A stretch of 64,000 bases of DNA from Peptoanaerobacter stomatis (lineage in GTDB: Bacteria; Bacillota; Clostridia; Peptostreptococcales; Filifactoraceae): the NCBI RefSeq assembly GCF_000238095.2, contig NZ_JH815226.1, positions 222,850-286,849 of the forward strand, written 5' to 3'. The position numbers were made by a program, and so were the translations under genes. Below, piece by piece: positions 9,031 to 17,628 of this stretch (position 1 is the stretch's first letter; each line of letters begins with the position of its first letter). Under the pieces are notes generated by a model. That model did no database searches, had not been told where the DNA came from, and was given only the letters and a program-made list of their open reading frames with translations.

Positions 9031-10192
9031 TGTTATGCTACAATAGATTTGTGACAAAAAAGTATAAAAAAAGAAAGCCAACTGATATAATAAGATTTGG
9101 AAAAAATAAAAATCAGTAAAGAGGCTTTCTTATGAATAAAAGTATAACAGAAGGAATGAAAAGACGCAAGCAAATAATAGAATATGCAATAAAAGAAAAA
9201 AATAATGCAAAAGCAGCAAGAAAATACCATGTAACAAGACAGTATGTACATTATTGGATGAAAAGATATGATGGAACAATAGAATCATTAAGAAAAGAGT
9301 CAACAAAACCAAAAAGCCATCCAAAAGAGCACACAGCAGAAGAACAAGAAAAGATAAAACATTGCTATAGATATCATAAGCATGAAGGGTTAGCACAAGT
9401 ATACAGAAAGTTACAAGAAAAAGGATATACAAGATGCTATGATTCAATGACAAGACAGATAAAAAAATTAAAATTAAAAACTATACAAGAAAAAAAAGAA
9501 ATTAGAAAAAAGAAGAAAGAAAAGAAAGTAAGCAAAGTAACAAGACCAGGAGAGCAAGTACAAGTAGATATAAAATATGTACCGTTAGAATGCATAGGAT
9601 TTAAAAGTGAAGTAGACAGATATTATCAAATAACAGGTATAGATGTATATACAAGAAAAAGAATATTGAAGCTTGTAAAAGAAAAAAGCACATACGAAAC
9701 AAGTAATTACTTAAATACATTAGAAAAAGAAATGGGATTTAAAATAGAGCAAATACAAACAGATAATGGATTAGAATTTACAAATGAGCAAGACAGAACA
9801 AATAAAAAAAGTAGATTTCAAAAAACATTAGAAGAATTAGGTATAGAGCATAAACTAACAGCCGCATACAGTCCGTGGCAAAATGGGTATGTAGAAAGAA
9901 GTCATAGAGAAGATAGTGAGAAATTTTATGCAAATAGAAGATTCAAGAGCGAAGAAGAGATGTATAAGAGTTTTGAAAGATATGCAAAAAGGCAAAACAA
10001 TATAGCGAAGAAAGTTTTGAAATTCAAAACTGCAAATGAAATGTTAGAAGATTATATAGAAAAAGCGAGAGTGTGATTTAGAAAATTTTTAACAATATAT
10101 GGGGTTACCCGCATATATTGTTAAAAAAATATGATATACAATAATCAAAATTATATTATAGGCTTTGTGTCAAAAATGTTTGACTTTTTTAC
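9031..10192 (+). mobile_element. insertion sequence with IS481/IS1202-like transposase and 26-bp target duplication
   Basis: A 1,162-base element lying between tyrS and rpmB. Both ends begin with TGT when read inward and share an imperfect inverted repeat of about 28 positions, best conserved as ATTT-TGACA roughly 17-26 bases from each tip. One transposase gene fills the element. Flanking 26-base direct repeats mark recent insertion. IS481 relatives usually duplicate 4-15 bases, while IS1202-type elements are known for duplications of about 24-29 bases, so the target mark favours that group. The insertion leaves the rpmB promoter intact, only five bases beyond the right repeat. Confidence 0.8.
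9132..10076 (+). CDS. DDE transposase of the IS481/IS1202-like element
   Basis: A 314-residue single-frame transposase. Residues 8-60 form a helix-turn-helix DNA-binding region (KAARKYHVTRQYVHYW). A second helical domain and a Lys-rich linker follow at about 65-138. The integrase core (140-310) has catalytic Asp146 (VQVDIKY), Asp211 (QTDNGLEF) and Glu255 (NGYVERSHRE). The 43-residue Asp-Glu gap is longer than the roughly 35 of IS3-type enzymes because of an insert rich in Lys, Asn and Glu. The frame is intact and no frameshift site is needed, unlike IS3 elements. It is probably an active copy given the perfect target duplication. Confidence 0.88.
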   Translation: MNKSITEGMKRRKQIIEYAIKEKNNAKAARKYHVTRQYVHYWMKRYDGTIESLRKESTKPKSHPKEHTAEEQEKIKHCYRYHKHEGLAQVYRKLQEKGYTRCYDSMTRQIKKLKLKTIQEKKEIRKKKKEKKVSKVTRPGEQVQVDIKYVPLECIGFKSEVDRYYQITGIDVYTRKRILKLVKEKSTYETSNYLNTLEKEMGFKIEQIQTDNGLEFTNEQDRTNKKSRFQKTLEELGIEHKLTAAYSPWQNGYVERSHREDSEKFYANRRFKSEEEMYKSFERYAKRQNNIAKKVLKFKTANEMLEDYIEKARV

Positions 10193-10218
10193 AATCACTG
10201 AAACAAAACTTTTAATTT
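10193..10218 (+). repeat. right copy of 26-bp direct repeat flanking the insertion sequence
   Basis: Identical to 9005-9030. It ends five bases before the -35 box of rpmB, so before the insertion this sequence was the single natural upstream region of rpmB. Confidence 0.8.
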
Positions 10219-10222
10219 ATTA

Positions 10223-10251
10223 TTGATTTTTATATTTTTTTATGTTAATAT
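10223..10251 (+). promoter_or_regulatory. rpmB promoter
   Basis: TTGATT and TAATAT are separated by 17 bases, with a TGn extension before the -10. It lies about 50 bases upstream of the rpmB ATG. The same TGTTAATAT block occurs in the trpB leader promoter. Confidence 0.55.
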
Positions 10252-10299
10252 ATTGAGTGTTGATTTTAGTTAATTGATAATAATGGAGGTGTTATATAT

Positions 10300-10491
10300 A
10301 TGGCATTTGTATGCGAAGTATGCGGAAAAGGCACTACAACAGGAAACAACGTGAGCCACTCAAATCGTCACACAAGAAGAAAATGGAAACCTAATCTTCA
10401 AAGTGTTAAAGTTATAGTTAACGGAGCACCAAAAAGAGTAAGAGTTTGCACAAGATGTTTACGCTCAGGAAAAGTTCAAAGAGCTGTATAA
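10300..10491 (+). CDS. rpmB: 50S ribosomal protein L28
   Basis: A 63-residue ribosomal protein of the large subunit, the zinc-binding (C+) form: CEVC near residues 5-8 and CTRC near 52-55 make a four-cysteine zinc site. The family core [20 protein letters not shown] is complete. A strong GGAGG site precedes the ATG. The gene is single, with its own promoter upstream and a strong terminator directly after the stop. Confidence 0.97.
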   Translation: MAFVCEVCGKGTTTGNNVSHSNRHTRRKWKPNLQSVKVIVNGAPKRVRVCTRCLRSGKVQRAV

Positions 10492-10800
10492 TAAAAAAGA
10501 CTGCTATCAGCAGTCTTTTTTATTATAATACGATTTATCATACTAAATACTATATACCAATTAATAATTAACACTGAATCTAATAGAAATCTATATATTA
10601 AATTTAGGCTCACAATACAAGCCTATATAACTTGAATAAAATCTATAATCTGAATAGATTTTAGTATAAAAGCTAATTATATACTTAAAAATTTATGCTT
10701 TTTAAACAACCATTTATAAAATTTAGAAATTTTATAATTTGTAATAGTGTTTAGTATTAAACATAATCAATTTTTTAAGGAAAGAAAGGTTTTATAAACA
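10492..10800. other. intergenic stretch after rpmB
   Basis: After the rpmB terminator come about 280 bases of AT-rich DNA without a gene. A small hairpin (AAAATCTAT at 10638-10646 with ATAGATTTT at 10653-10661) followed by TAGTATAAAA resembles the ends of the dispersed repeats listed elsewhere. Confidence 0.4.
10493..10521 (+). terminator. rpmB intrinsic terminator
   Basis: Twelve-base arms (AAAAAAGACTGC and its complement) around a five-base loop, ending in a T run. It is a textbook Rho-independent terminator two bases after the rpmB stop. Confidence 0.9.
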
Positions 10801-11658
10801 ATGGGAAAATTAGGCGATAATTACTGCAAAACACTGAATATAACAAATGACAGAATAAGCCTTGATGAAATACAAAGAAGTATTATCAAAAAATACAGAA
10901 AAGATATATGGTCAAAATTTACAAAAGCAGTAAGAGATTACAACCTCATATCTGAAAATGACAAAATTGCTGTAGCTATATCCGGCGGAAAAGACTCCAT
11001 ACTTATGGCAAAATTATTTCAAGAACTACAAAAGCATGGCAATATAAAATTTGATACTGAATTTGTAGTAATGGACCCCGGATATCATAAAGATATAAGA
11101 AAACTCTTGGAAGAGAATTGCAAATATCTTGATATACCTATAAAAATATTCGATACCGATGTATTTGCAATTGCTGACAAAATAGCAGGCGACTACCCTT
11201 GCTATATGTGCGCAAAGATGAGAAGAGGCGCTTTATATAACATTGCAAGAAGCCTTGATTGCAATAAGCTTTCGCTTGGTCATCATTTTAATGATGTCAT
11301 AGAAACCACAATGCTCAATGTATTATATGCCGGTTCTTACAAAACCATGCTTCCAAAGTTAAAATCAAAGAATTTCGACTCAATAGAATTGATACGTCCA
11401 CTTTACTATATAGAAGAAAAAAGTATAATACGCTTCACACAAAACGCAGGTATCAATGTACTTAACTGTGCATGTATGGTGGCTGCAAAAAAAACAGGCT
11501 CAAAAAGATATGAAGTAAAAGATTTAATAGAAGAAATGAAAAAATCCAATCCTAATGTAGATAAAAATATATTTATGTCAGCTCAAAATGTTTATACAGA
11601 CTGTATTTTGGGGTATAACTTAGACGGAAAATCACATAGCTATCTCGAAAATTATTAG
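10801..11658 (+). CDS. TtcA-like PP-loop tRNA thiolase family protein
   Basis: A 285-residue ATP-pyrophosphatase of the TilS/TtcA superfamily, which activates a tRNA base through adenylation. The PP-loop SGGKDS is at residues 61-66. CYMCAK gives Cys134 and Cys137, and NCAC gives Cys223 and Cys225. This cysteine layout matches TtcA-type enzymes that hold an iron-sulphur cluster for 2-thiocytidine formation. GHHFNDVIETTMLN near residues 160-173 is another family motif. TtcA itself modifies C32 of tRNA, but clostridial paralogues are numerous and their substrates uncertain, so no symbol is given. It is followed after ten bases by the TerD gene, so the two are probably co-transcribed. Confidence 0.8.
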   Translation: MGKLGDNYCKTLNITNDRISLDEIQRSIIKKYRKDIWSKFTKAVRDYNLISENDKIAVAISGGKDSILMAKLFQELQKHGNIKFDTEFVVMDPGYHKDIRKLLEENCKYLDIPIKIFDTDVFAIADKIAGDYPCYMCAKMRRGALYNIARSLDCNKLSLGHHFNDVIETTMLNVLYAGSYKTMLPKLKSKNFDSIELIRPLYYIEEKSIIRFTQNAGINVLNCACMVAAKKTGSKRYEVKDLIEEMKKSNPNVDKNIFMSAQNVYTDCILGYNLDGKSHSYLENY

Positions 11659-11668
11659 AGGAGTCTTT

Positions 11669-12220
11669 ATGCAAAATGAAATTATCTCACTAAAAAATGA
11701 TGAAAAACTGCTTGTAGGCTTATCATGGGAAAATTTTTCCAATGGCGAAGAAATAGATTTTGACCTGCTTGCTATAATGTTGGATAAAAACGAAAAATTT
11801 CTTAATAAAGCCGATTTAATTTTTTATAACAACTTATTTTCAAGAACAGGCGCTCTATTTCACACAGGCGACAACAAAACAGGCAACTCCGAAGCTGATG
11901 ACGAAGCCATACTTGTAAATCTTGCATCTATACCCAGTAGTATAAGACACATAAAATTTGCAATATTAAATCAATCACAGAAGAAAAATTGTGGAAAAGT
12001 ATCTTTTAGAATTGCCAAAATATCTGATATATTTGACACGAAAGGCGAAAATATATATTCTTACAGCTTTGATGACAGCGACTTCTATCTTATGTATATA
12101 TTTGAAATAGAAAAAAACGAAAAGAATTTCATAATAAACATAAAATTAAAAAATATAGATGACCCTATTGACAAAATATTAAAATCTTACAATATAAAAC
12201 CGGAACAATTTGAAGTTTAA
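11669..12220 (+). CDS. TerD-domain protein
   Basis: A 183-residue protein of the TerD/TerZ stress family, whose fold binds calcium in studied members. Family motifs are clear: DFDLLAIMLDKN near residues 30-41, DLIFYNN near 48-54, and a HTGDNKTG loop with DDEAILVNLASIP near 67-92, which holds the acidic calcium-site residues. The start follows GAGGAG. It is coupled to the PP-loop gene upstream (ten-base gap). No other tellurium-resistance-type gene (TerC, TerB, TerA) is near, so this is a lone TerD linked to RNA modification rather than part of a ter operon. Confidence 0.85.
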   Translation: MQNEIISLKNDEKLLVGLSWENFSNGEEIDFDLLAIMLDKNEKFLNKADLIFYNNLFSRTGALFHTGDNKTGNSEADDEAILVNLASIPSSIRHIKFAILNQSQKKNCGKVSFRIAKISDIFDTKGENIYSYSFDDSDFYLMYIFEIEKNEKNFIINIKLKNIDDPIDKILKSYNIKPEQFEV

Positions 12221-12531
12221 TTCTAAAAGTTAATATAATAACGGATATTTCTATTTTTAAGTATTTATTAGCTAAGTAAAATTAAGCATACTTAAAATAA
12301 ACAACTTATATAAATTTTATCCATTAATTAAACAGATATTAGTATAATATAAATCATAACTACCGGCTAAGCCGGTAGTTTGCTCTGCCCCTATAAGGGG
12401 CTGTTACAAGCTTGTGCCTGCAGGCACATTGAATAGTTCGCCAGTCGCGTTTATTTCCCAATTAGTGCTAAAGCACTTTATTTCTTATTTTTCTTTGCGG
12501 GCTCTCCCTGTTGCCACTTGTCAAGGACTTT
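12221..12531. other. intergenic region leading into the mobile DNA
   Basis: The first 130 bases are AT-rich and featureless. From about 12359 composition changes sharply to a G+C-richer segment with three hairpins, listed separately, which I take as the left part of the mobile element. In-frame codons after the TnpW stop also lie here (12478-12531). Confidence 0.45.
12359..12427. repeat. cluster of three strong hairpins
   Basis: Three near-perfect palindromes follow each other: ACTACCGGC/GCCGGTAGT with a three-base loop (12359-12379), GCCCC/GGGGC with a five-base loop (12387-12401), and GTGCCTG/CAGGCAC without a loop (12414-12427). They stand out in AT-rich DNA. Such arrays are seen at ends of IS200/IS605-type elements and near TnpW genes. 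A structured RNA is the alternative. Confidence 0.5.
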
Positions 12532-12717
12532 TTAATCAAAATCATCTTTTTTTTCATTCGATTTTCTCCGAAACTCCCTCAGCATTATTCTTGTCAGCTT
12601 ATCTTGCATTGTTTCAGTTGCATTTTCATTGAAGTGGACAACGACCTCATAGGTGGTCTTTCCAATCTTTCTCTTTGTGCTAATGCCTTTTTTATCTGTG
12701 TTTTTCAGTTCTTCCAT
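12532..12717 (-). CDS. tnpW: TnpW-like transposon-encoded small protein
   Basis: A 61-residue protein matching the TnpW family of Tn4451-like elements, recognised by the core TKRKIGKTTYEVVVHFNE (residues 14-31) and the following TMQDKLTRIMLRE helix. Its role is unknown. After the TAA stop the same frame stays open for 17 more codons (including KVLDKWQQGEPAKKN) down to a second stop at 12478. This suggests either a premature stop in a longer ancestor or a chance tail. The gene lies at the opposite end of the mobile block from the serine recombinase. Confidence 0.65.
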   Translation of the reverse strand: MEELKNTDKKGISTKRKIGKTTYEVVVHFNENATETMQDKLTRIMLREFRRKSNEKKDDFD

Positions 12718-12824
12718 AAATTCTCCTTTCCGCTTTTTGAATTTTTGACAACAAAAAAAGGAAGTATCGGCAATTTGCTTTTACTTCCTCTTGGTAATAT
12801 CCTATTTGATTTTTTTACTTCGAC

Positions 12825-12900
12825 AAATTATGATTTTTGGTTTTTCAGAAAAAAAGCACTTGTTATATCATTTGCACATAACGTCCTAATTTTTTTATTG
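12825..12900 (+). repeat. cargo-cassette repeat, copy 1
   Basis: About 76 bases closely resembling 13839-13922. The first 24 bases (AAATTATGATTTTTGG onward) are identical and the rest about 80% alike, with a short insertion in copy 2. This copy lies just beyond the 3' end of the NTF2-like gene. Confidence 0.65.
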
Positions 12901-12914
12901 AGTATAGATTTGAT

Positions 12915-13304
12915 TTATTCCCAAAACTTATCTTCTTCCTCTTGTTTTTCTGCGAAAGTCCAAACTTCCTGTATCTTACCATTCTCTATCCTGAATAGGT
13001 CAATCCCCGGATCATTTAGTTTTTCTTCTCCTCTTTCTGCTAAAGAAACAACACTGGCAGCCACAAAACAGTCATTGCTTTCAGCCCAATTTGTTATCAC
13101 CCTAAATGTTCCGTTACTTCTTTTTGAAAATTCTCCCAAACGCTCTCCTAATGCCTGTTTTCCCACTATCACGCCGGAAAGCGAACTCTCTCCTCCCATA
13201 TGCCATACAATATTATCCGACATCATTTCAAAAACCGCTCCAAAATCTCCTTTTGATAATGCTTCTGTGTAAGCATGAAATACTTTCATAACTTCATTTT
13301 TCAT
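12915..13304 (-). CDS. NTF2-like (SnoaL-type) protein
   Basis: A small alpha+beta cone protein of the NTF2/SnoaL superfamily (129 residues from the chosen start). Features are the N-terminal helix VFHAYTEALSKGDF, the strand NIVWHMGG, and the C-terminal strands GIDLFRIENGKIQEVWTFAE typical of this fold. Members act as small isomerases or ligand binders, or are uncharacterised. The chosen ATG at 13304 has AGGAG eight bases upstream; an in-frame ATG 28 codons earlier lacks such a site. It is divergent from the HxlR gene across about 140 bases, so that regulator probably controls it. Confidence 0.75.
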   Translation of the reverse strand: MKNEVMKVFHAYTEALSKGDFGAVFEMMSDNIVWHMGGESSLSGVIVGKQALGERLGEFSKRSNGTFRVITNWAESNDCFVAASVVSLAERGEEKLNDPGIDLFRIENGKIQEVWTFAEKQEEEDKFWE

Positions 13305-13440
13305 AGCTGATCTCCTTTCATTTTTGAGAAATGATTTTCTCTTGCTATCATTATACTTTTTAAGTCTTGATTTTAGAAGTACGAACATTTATAATACATA
13401 GTATCTAATACGATACTGTTAGTTTTCTAAGGAGGTTACA

Positions 13441-13785
13441 ATGTCAAATGTTTATGATAAATGTCCATATGTTACGACTCAAAAAGTTTTACAAGGAAAA
13501 TGGGCAATTGTAGTTTTATATCATCTAAGTACAGGCACAAAAAGATTTAGTGAACTTGAACGGTTAATACCTGATGTTACCCGAACCGTTTTAACAAGAC
13601 AGCTCCGTCAATTGGAACAAGACAAACTAATCGTCAGAAAAGTTTTTCCGGAAGTTCCTCCTCATGTTGAGTATTCTTTGAGTGCATTAGGTACAAAATT
13701 CCAAAGAGTATTAAATGAAATAGAGATCTTTGGTTTAGATTATATTGCTGAACTCAACAAGTCCAAAAATACAAAGAGATATTAA
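13441..13785 (+). CDS. HxlR-family transcriptional regulator
   Basis: A 114-residue winged-helix regulator. The HxlR pattern is complete: CPYVTTQKVLQGKWAIVVLY at residues 8-27 with a conserved Cys8, then FSELERLIPDVTRTVLTRQL as the recognition helix region, and the wing EVPPHVEYSLSALG. The Cys is a redox or electrophile sensor in several relatives. The strong AGGAGG site lies seven bases before ATG. It is transcribed away from the NTF2-like gene, the common arrangement for HxlR regulators and their targets. Confidence 0.88.
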   Translation: MSNVYDKCPYVTTQKVLQGKWAIVVLYHLSTGTKRFSELERLIPDVTRTVLTRQLRQLEQDKLIVRKVFPEVPPHVEYSLSALGTKFQRVLNEIEIFGLDYIAELNKSKNTKRY

Positions 13786-13838
13786 ATATAATTATTAAGC
13801 ATTCCGGATATTATTATTAAAAAATAGTCCTCTTTCAA

Positions 13839-13922
13839 AAATTATGATTTTTGGTTTTTCAGCAAAAAATCAGTGAAAAATCACTCGTTATTTCATTCCA
13901 CATAGCTTCTTTATTTTTTATT
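13839..13922 (+). repeat. cargo-cassette repeat, copy 2
   Basis: Second copy of the repeat at 12825-12900, here just beyond the 3' end of the decarboxylase-like gene. Both copies occupy the same position relative to a leftward enzyme gene, which suggests that the two cassettes share an origin or integration mechanism. Confidence 0.65.
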
Positions 13923-13931
13923 GGTGATATA

Positions 13932-14339
13932 TTACCTCCCCTCGTTTGTGTTACTACCTAAAGTAAGATTCCTTTCAGAAAAGATTTTTTTTGCAACGAA
14001 TGTAGCATTTAAGACTTTTGGAAAACCCACATACGGAATGCACTGAATAAATGTCTCAATAATTTTTTCTGGAGATATTCCCACATTTAAAGATCCATTA
14101 ATATGAACTTCTAATTGTGGTTCGCACCCTCCTAATGTCAATAAACTTGTGATAGTTATCATTTCTCTTTCTTGCAAAGAAAGTCCTTGTCTATTATAAA
14201 TATCTCCAAATGCAAATTCGATAATATATTCTCCTAAATCTGGAGCAATATCTTCTAATGTTTGTATAACTTTTTCGCCACTCACGCCATCAATTTCTTG
14301 TAATTGTTCTAAACCTATTTCAAATCGTTTACTTTTCAC
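13932..14339 (-). CDS. carboxymuconolactone decarboxylase-like (AhpD-fold) protein
   Basis: A 135-residue all-helical protein of the CMD/AhpD superfamily. The motif GGCEPQLEVHINGSLNVGISPEKI, seen here in shorter pieces (PQLEVHINGSLNVG near residues 74-87), is the PcaC-type version with His but without the CxxC redox pair of AhpD. A gamma-CMD-like role or an unknown stress role is therefore more likely than peroxidase support. The start is GTG at 14339 after AGGAGG. It is divergent from a MerR-type gene with a textbook MerR promoter between them, so it is very likely the target of that regulator. Confidence 0.8.
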   Translation of the reverse strand: MKSKRFEIGLEQLQEIDGVSGEKVIQTLEDIAPDLGEYIIEFAFGDIYNRQGLSLQEREMITITSLLTLGGCEPQLEVHINGSLNVGISPEKIIETFIQCIPYVGFPKVLNATFVAKKIFSERNLTLGSNTNEGR

Positions 14340-14372
14340 TTGAATTCACCTCCTTTTTTCTTTTATAATATA

Positions 14373-14403
14373 ACTATACTACTTAAACTTTGGTTTAAGT
14401 CAA
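14373..14403 (-). promoter_or_regulatory. MerR-type promoter with 19-bp spacer and operator palindrome
   Basis: Reading leftward, TTGACT (14403-14398) and TATAGT (14378-14373) are separated by 19 bases, longer than the normal 17 and characteristic of MerR-activated promoters. The spacer contains a perfect palindrome, ACTTAAAC/GTTTAAGT around four bases (14381-14400). This is the expected binding site of the adjacent MerR protein, acting on the decarboxylase-like gene. Confidence 0.8.
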
Positions 14404-14450
14404 GTTCTTTTACTTATGAATTTTAAAAATTAGGAAAGGAGCCATCTGCA

Positions 14451-14822
14451 ATGAAAATAGGCGAAATTACAAATAAAACAAATCTTCCAGCAAGCACCCT
14501 TCGTTACTACGAAAAAAAAGGATTACTCAAAGTAGATAGAGACAAAAATGGTAGAAGATATTATAAAGAAAGCGATATAGAGTGGATAAAATTTATAAGA
14601 CGGCTGAAAGAAACAGGAATGCTTATCAAAGATATTCAACATTATTCCGAGTTACGATATGTTGGCTCGATTACAATGCCTGAACGATTACAAATTCTCC
14701 AATTACACAGAAATTATGTTTTAGAACAGCAACTAAAATGGACTGAGTATCTTCAAAATTTAGATGATAAAATTGAGTTCTATCAGCAATCTATTAAAAA
14801 TATGACAAAACATAACTTGTAA
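14451..14822 (+). CDS. MerR-family transcriptional regulator
   Basis: A 123-residue MerR regulator. The N-terminal winged helix (residues 1-70) shows KIGEITNKTNLPASTLRYYEK-type sequence with the RYYE signature and a GRRYYKESD wing. The coiled-coil dimerisation helix runs from about 80 to 118. There is no Cys-rich metal site at the C terminus, so this belongs with the small-molecule or aldehyde-sensing MerR members (AdhR/NmlR-like size). It is divergent from the decarboxylase-like gene and its likely operator is the palindrome between them. Confidence 0.9.
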   Translation: MKIGEITNKTNLPASTLRYYEKKGLLKVDRDKNGRRYYKESDIEWIKFIRRLKETGMLIKDIQHYSELRYVGSITMPERLQILQLHRNYVLEQQLKWTEYLQNLDDKIEFYQQSIKNMTKHNL

Positions 14823-14870
14823 TTCGATAAAATCTGTTACATTGAGTGCGTGAAAAAAAGAAGTCTATAA

Positions 14871-16731
<1,861 letters not shown>

Positions 16732-16752
16732 TCACGGGGATTCTCCAATAAA

Positions 16753-17384
16753 AAAAGAATTAAGCAAAACATCTTTCACTCAAATAGTGATGAAGTGTTC
16801 TTCTTAATTCTATAACTCCGTAAACGGGTCTATATATTCTTTCATCGTCAACTGTTCTGTCAACCTATCTTCTTCTAACTGATTTTTTATATATTCTTGT
16901 ATCTTTCTCGCATTCTTTCCTGATGTATCTACATAATATCCTCTGCACCAAAAATGTCTGTTTCCATATTTATATTTTAAATTCGCATGTCTATCAAATA
17001 TTATTAGGCTGCTTTTTCCTTTCAGATACCCAATTATTTCTGATGCACTGTATTTTGGTGGTATTCTTACCAACATGTGTATGTTATCAGGGCAACATTC
17101 TGCTTGTATTATTTCTATTCCTTTTCTTTCACATAACTCTCTTAATATCTTTCCTATTTCTATTTTTAACTTTCCATATATTATTTGTCTTCTATATTTT
17201 GGCTCAAATACTAAATGATATTTGCATTCCCATTTTGTATGTGCTAAACTATTATTGTCCACTTTAGGACACCTCCTTATGATTTTTAATATTTGGCTGA
17301 CGAACCAATATTATTATATCATAAGGTTTTTTGTTTTTGCTTATAGCTAAAGCTTTCTTCCCTCCACCTGCATAGCAGGTGGAT
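16753..17384 (-). mobile_element. IS200-type element (IS200/IS605 family)
   Basis: A single-transposase element of the IS200 group. Its 3' side carries a long imperfect hairpin (AGAATTAAG near 16757 pairing with CTTAATTCT near 16804). On the 5' side lie a hairpin around 17278-17324, overlapping the ribosome site region, and a TCCACCTGC/GCAGGTGGA hairpin at 17363-17383 that resembles a subterminal end structure. These elements have no inverted repeats and no target duplication, so the exact ends cannot be fixed. It sits between the serine recombinase and ppdK. Confidence 0.7.
16810..17262 (-). CDS. tnpA: IS200 transposase TnpA, with altered HUH motif
   Basis: A 150-residue Y1 single-strand transposase. 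Family motifs are clear: HTKWECKYHLVF near residues 8-19, RRQIIYG, YLKGKSSLIIF near 79-89, FWCRGYYVDTSGKN near 104-117, and EYIKNQ with the catalytic Tyr124 and Gln128. The metal-binding HUH pair, however, reads Asn60-Ile-His62 (PDNIHMLV) instead of His-x-His, so one metal ligand is replaced. The start is GTG with a strong GGAGG site. A TnpA dimer with this change may be weak or inactive, or the substitution may be tolerated; the sequence cannot decide. Confidence 0.88.
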   Translation of the reverse strand: MDNNSLAHTKWECKYHLVFEPKYRRQIIYGKLKIEIGKILRELCERKGIEIIQAECCPDNIHMLVRIPPKYSASEIIGYLKGKSSLIIFDRHANLKYKYGNRHFWCRGYYVDTSGKNARKIQEYIKNQLEEDRLTEQLTMKEYIDPFTEL

Positions 17385-17433
17385 TATTGTTTTGTAAAAG
17401 CTTTGCATTTACAAAACTGGCTTAAGCCTATAT

Positions 17434-17484
17434 AAAAAATGGCTATTCATCAATATTTTATTTCATCGATGATAGCCATTTTTT
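17434..17484 (-). terminator. bidirectional terminator-like hairpin downstream of ppdK
   Basis: Thirteen-base arms (AAAAAATGGCTAT and its complement) around a 25-base loop that itself can pair. A and T runs on both sides make it usable in either direction. It lies about 145 bases beyond the ppdK stop codon. Confidence 0.7.
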
Positions 17485-17513
17485 ATTTAATGAATAAGTC
17501 CTATTAACTCATT

Positions 17514-17620
17514 TTATACTAATACCTGATAAAACAAATGAATATTTTCAACTTATAATCATCAAAAAACGAATTATTATTTTTTATAATATAAATTAGT
17601 CAAATAGGTATTAGTATTAA
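17514..17620. repeat. 107-bp MITE-like repeat with inverted ends
   Basis: Starts TTATACTAATACCT and ends with the near-complement AGGTATTAGTATTAA. The inside is AT-rich without coding potential. The TTATACTA-type ends also appear on other intergenic repeats in this window (28588, 41467, 41596, 62147, and reversed at 21412). Confidence 0.55.
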
Positions 17621-17628
17621 ATCAATCA

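Larger units (their letters stand above)
17263..17628. other. intergenic stretch between IS200 and ppdK
   Basis: Holds the IS200 5' hairpins, a TTTTGTAAA/TTTACAAAA repeat near 17392-17418, a strong bidirectional hairpin (17434-17484) and a 107-base repeat with inverted ends (17514-17620). No gene seen. Confidence 0.5.

Noticed and set aside
12414-13272. Plus-strand open frames of 72 and 253 codons opposite TnpW and the NTF2-like gene
   Set aside because: Phe/Leu/Ser-rich products, antisense to genes with clear families and ribosome sites.
16923-17267. Plus-strand 114-codon frame opposite the IS200 transposase
   Set aside because: Antisense shadow of a well-recognised transposase.
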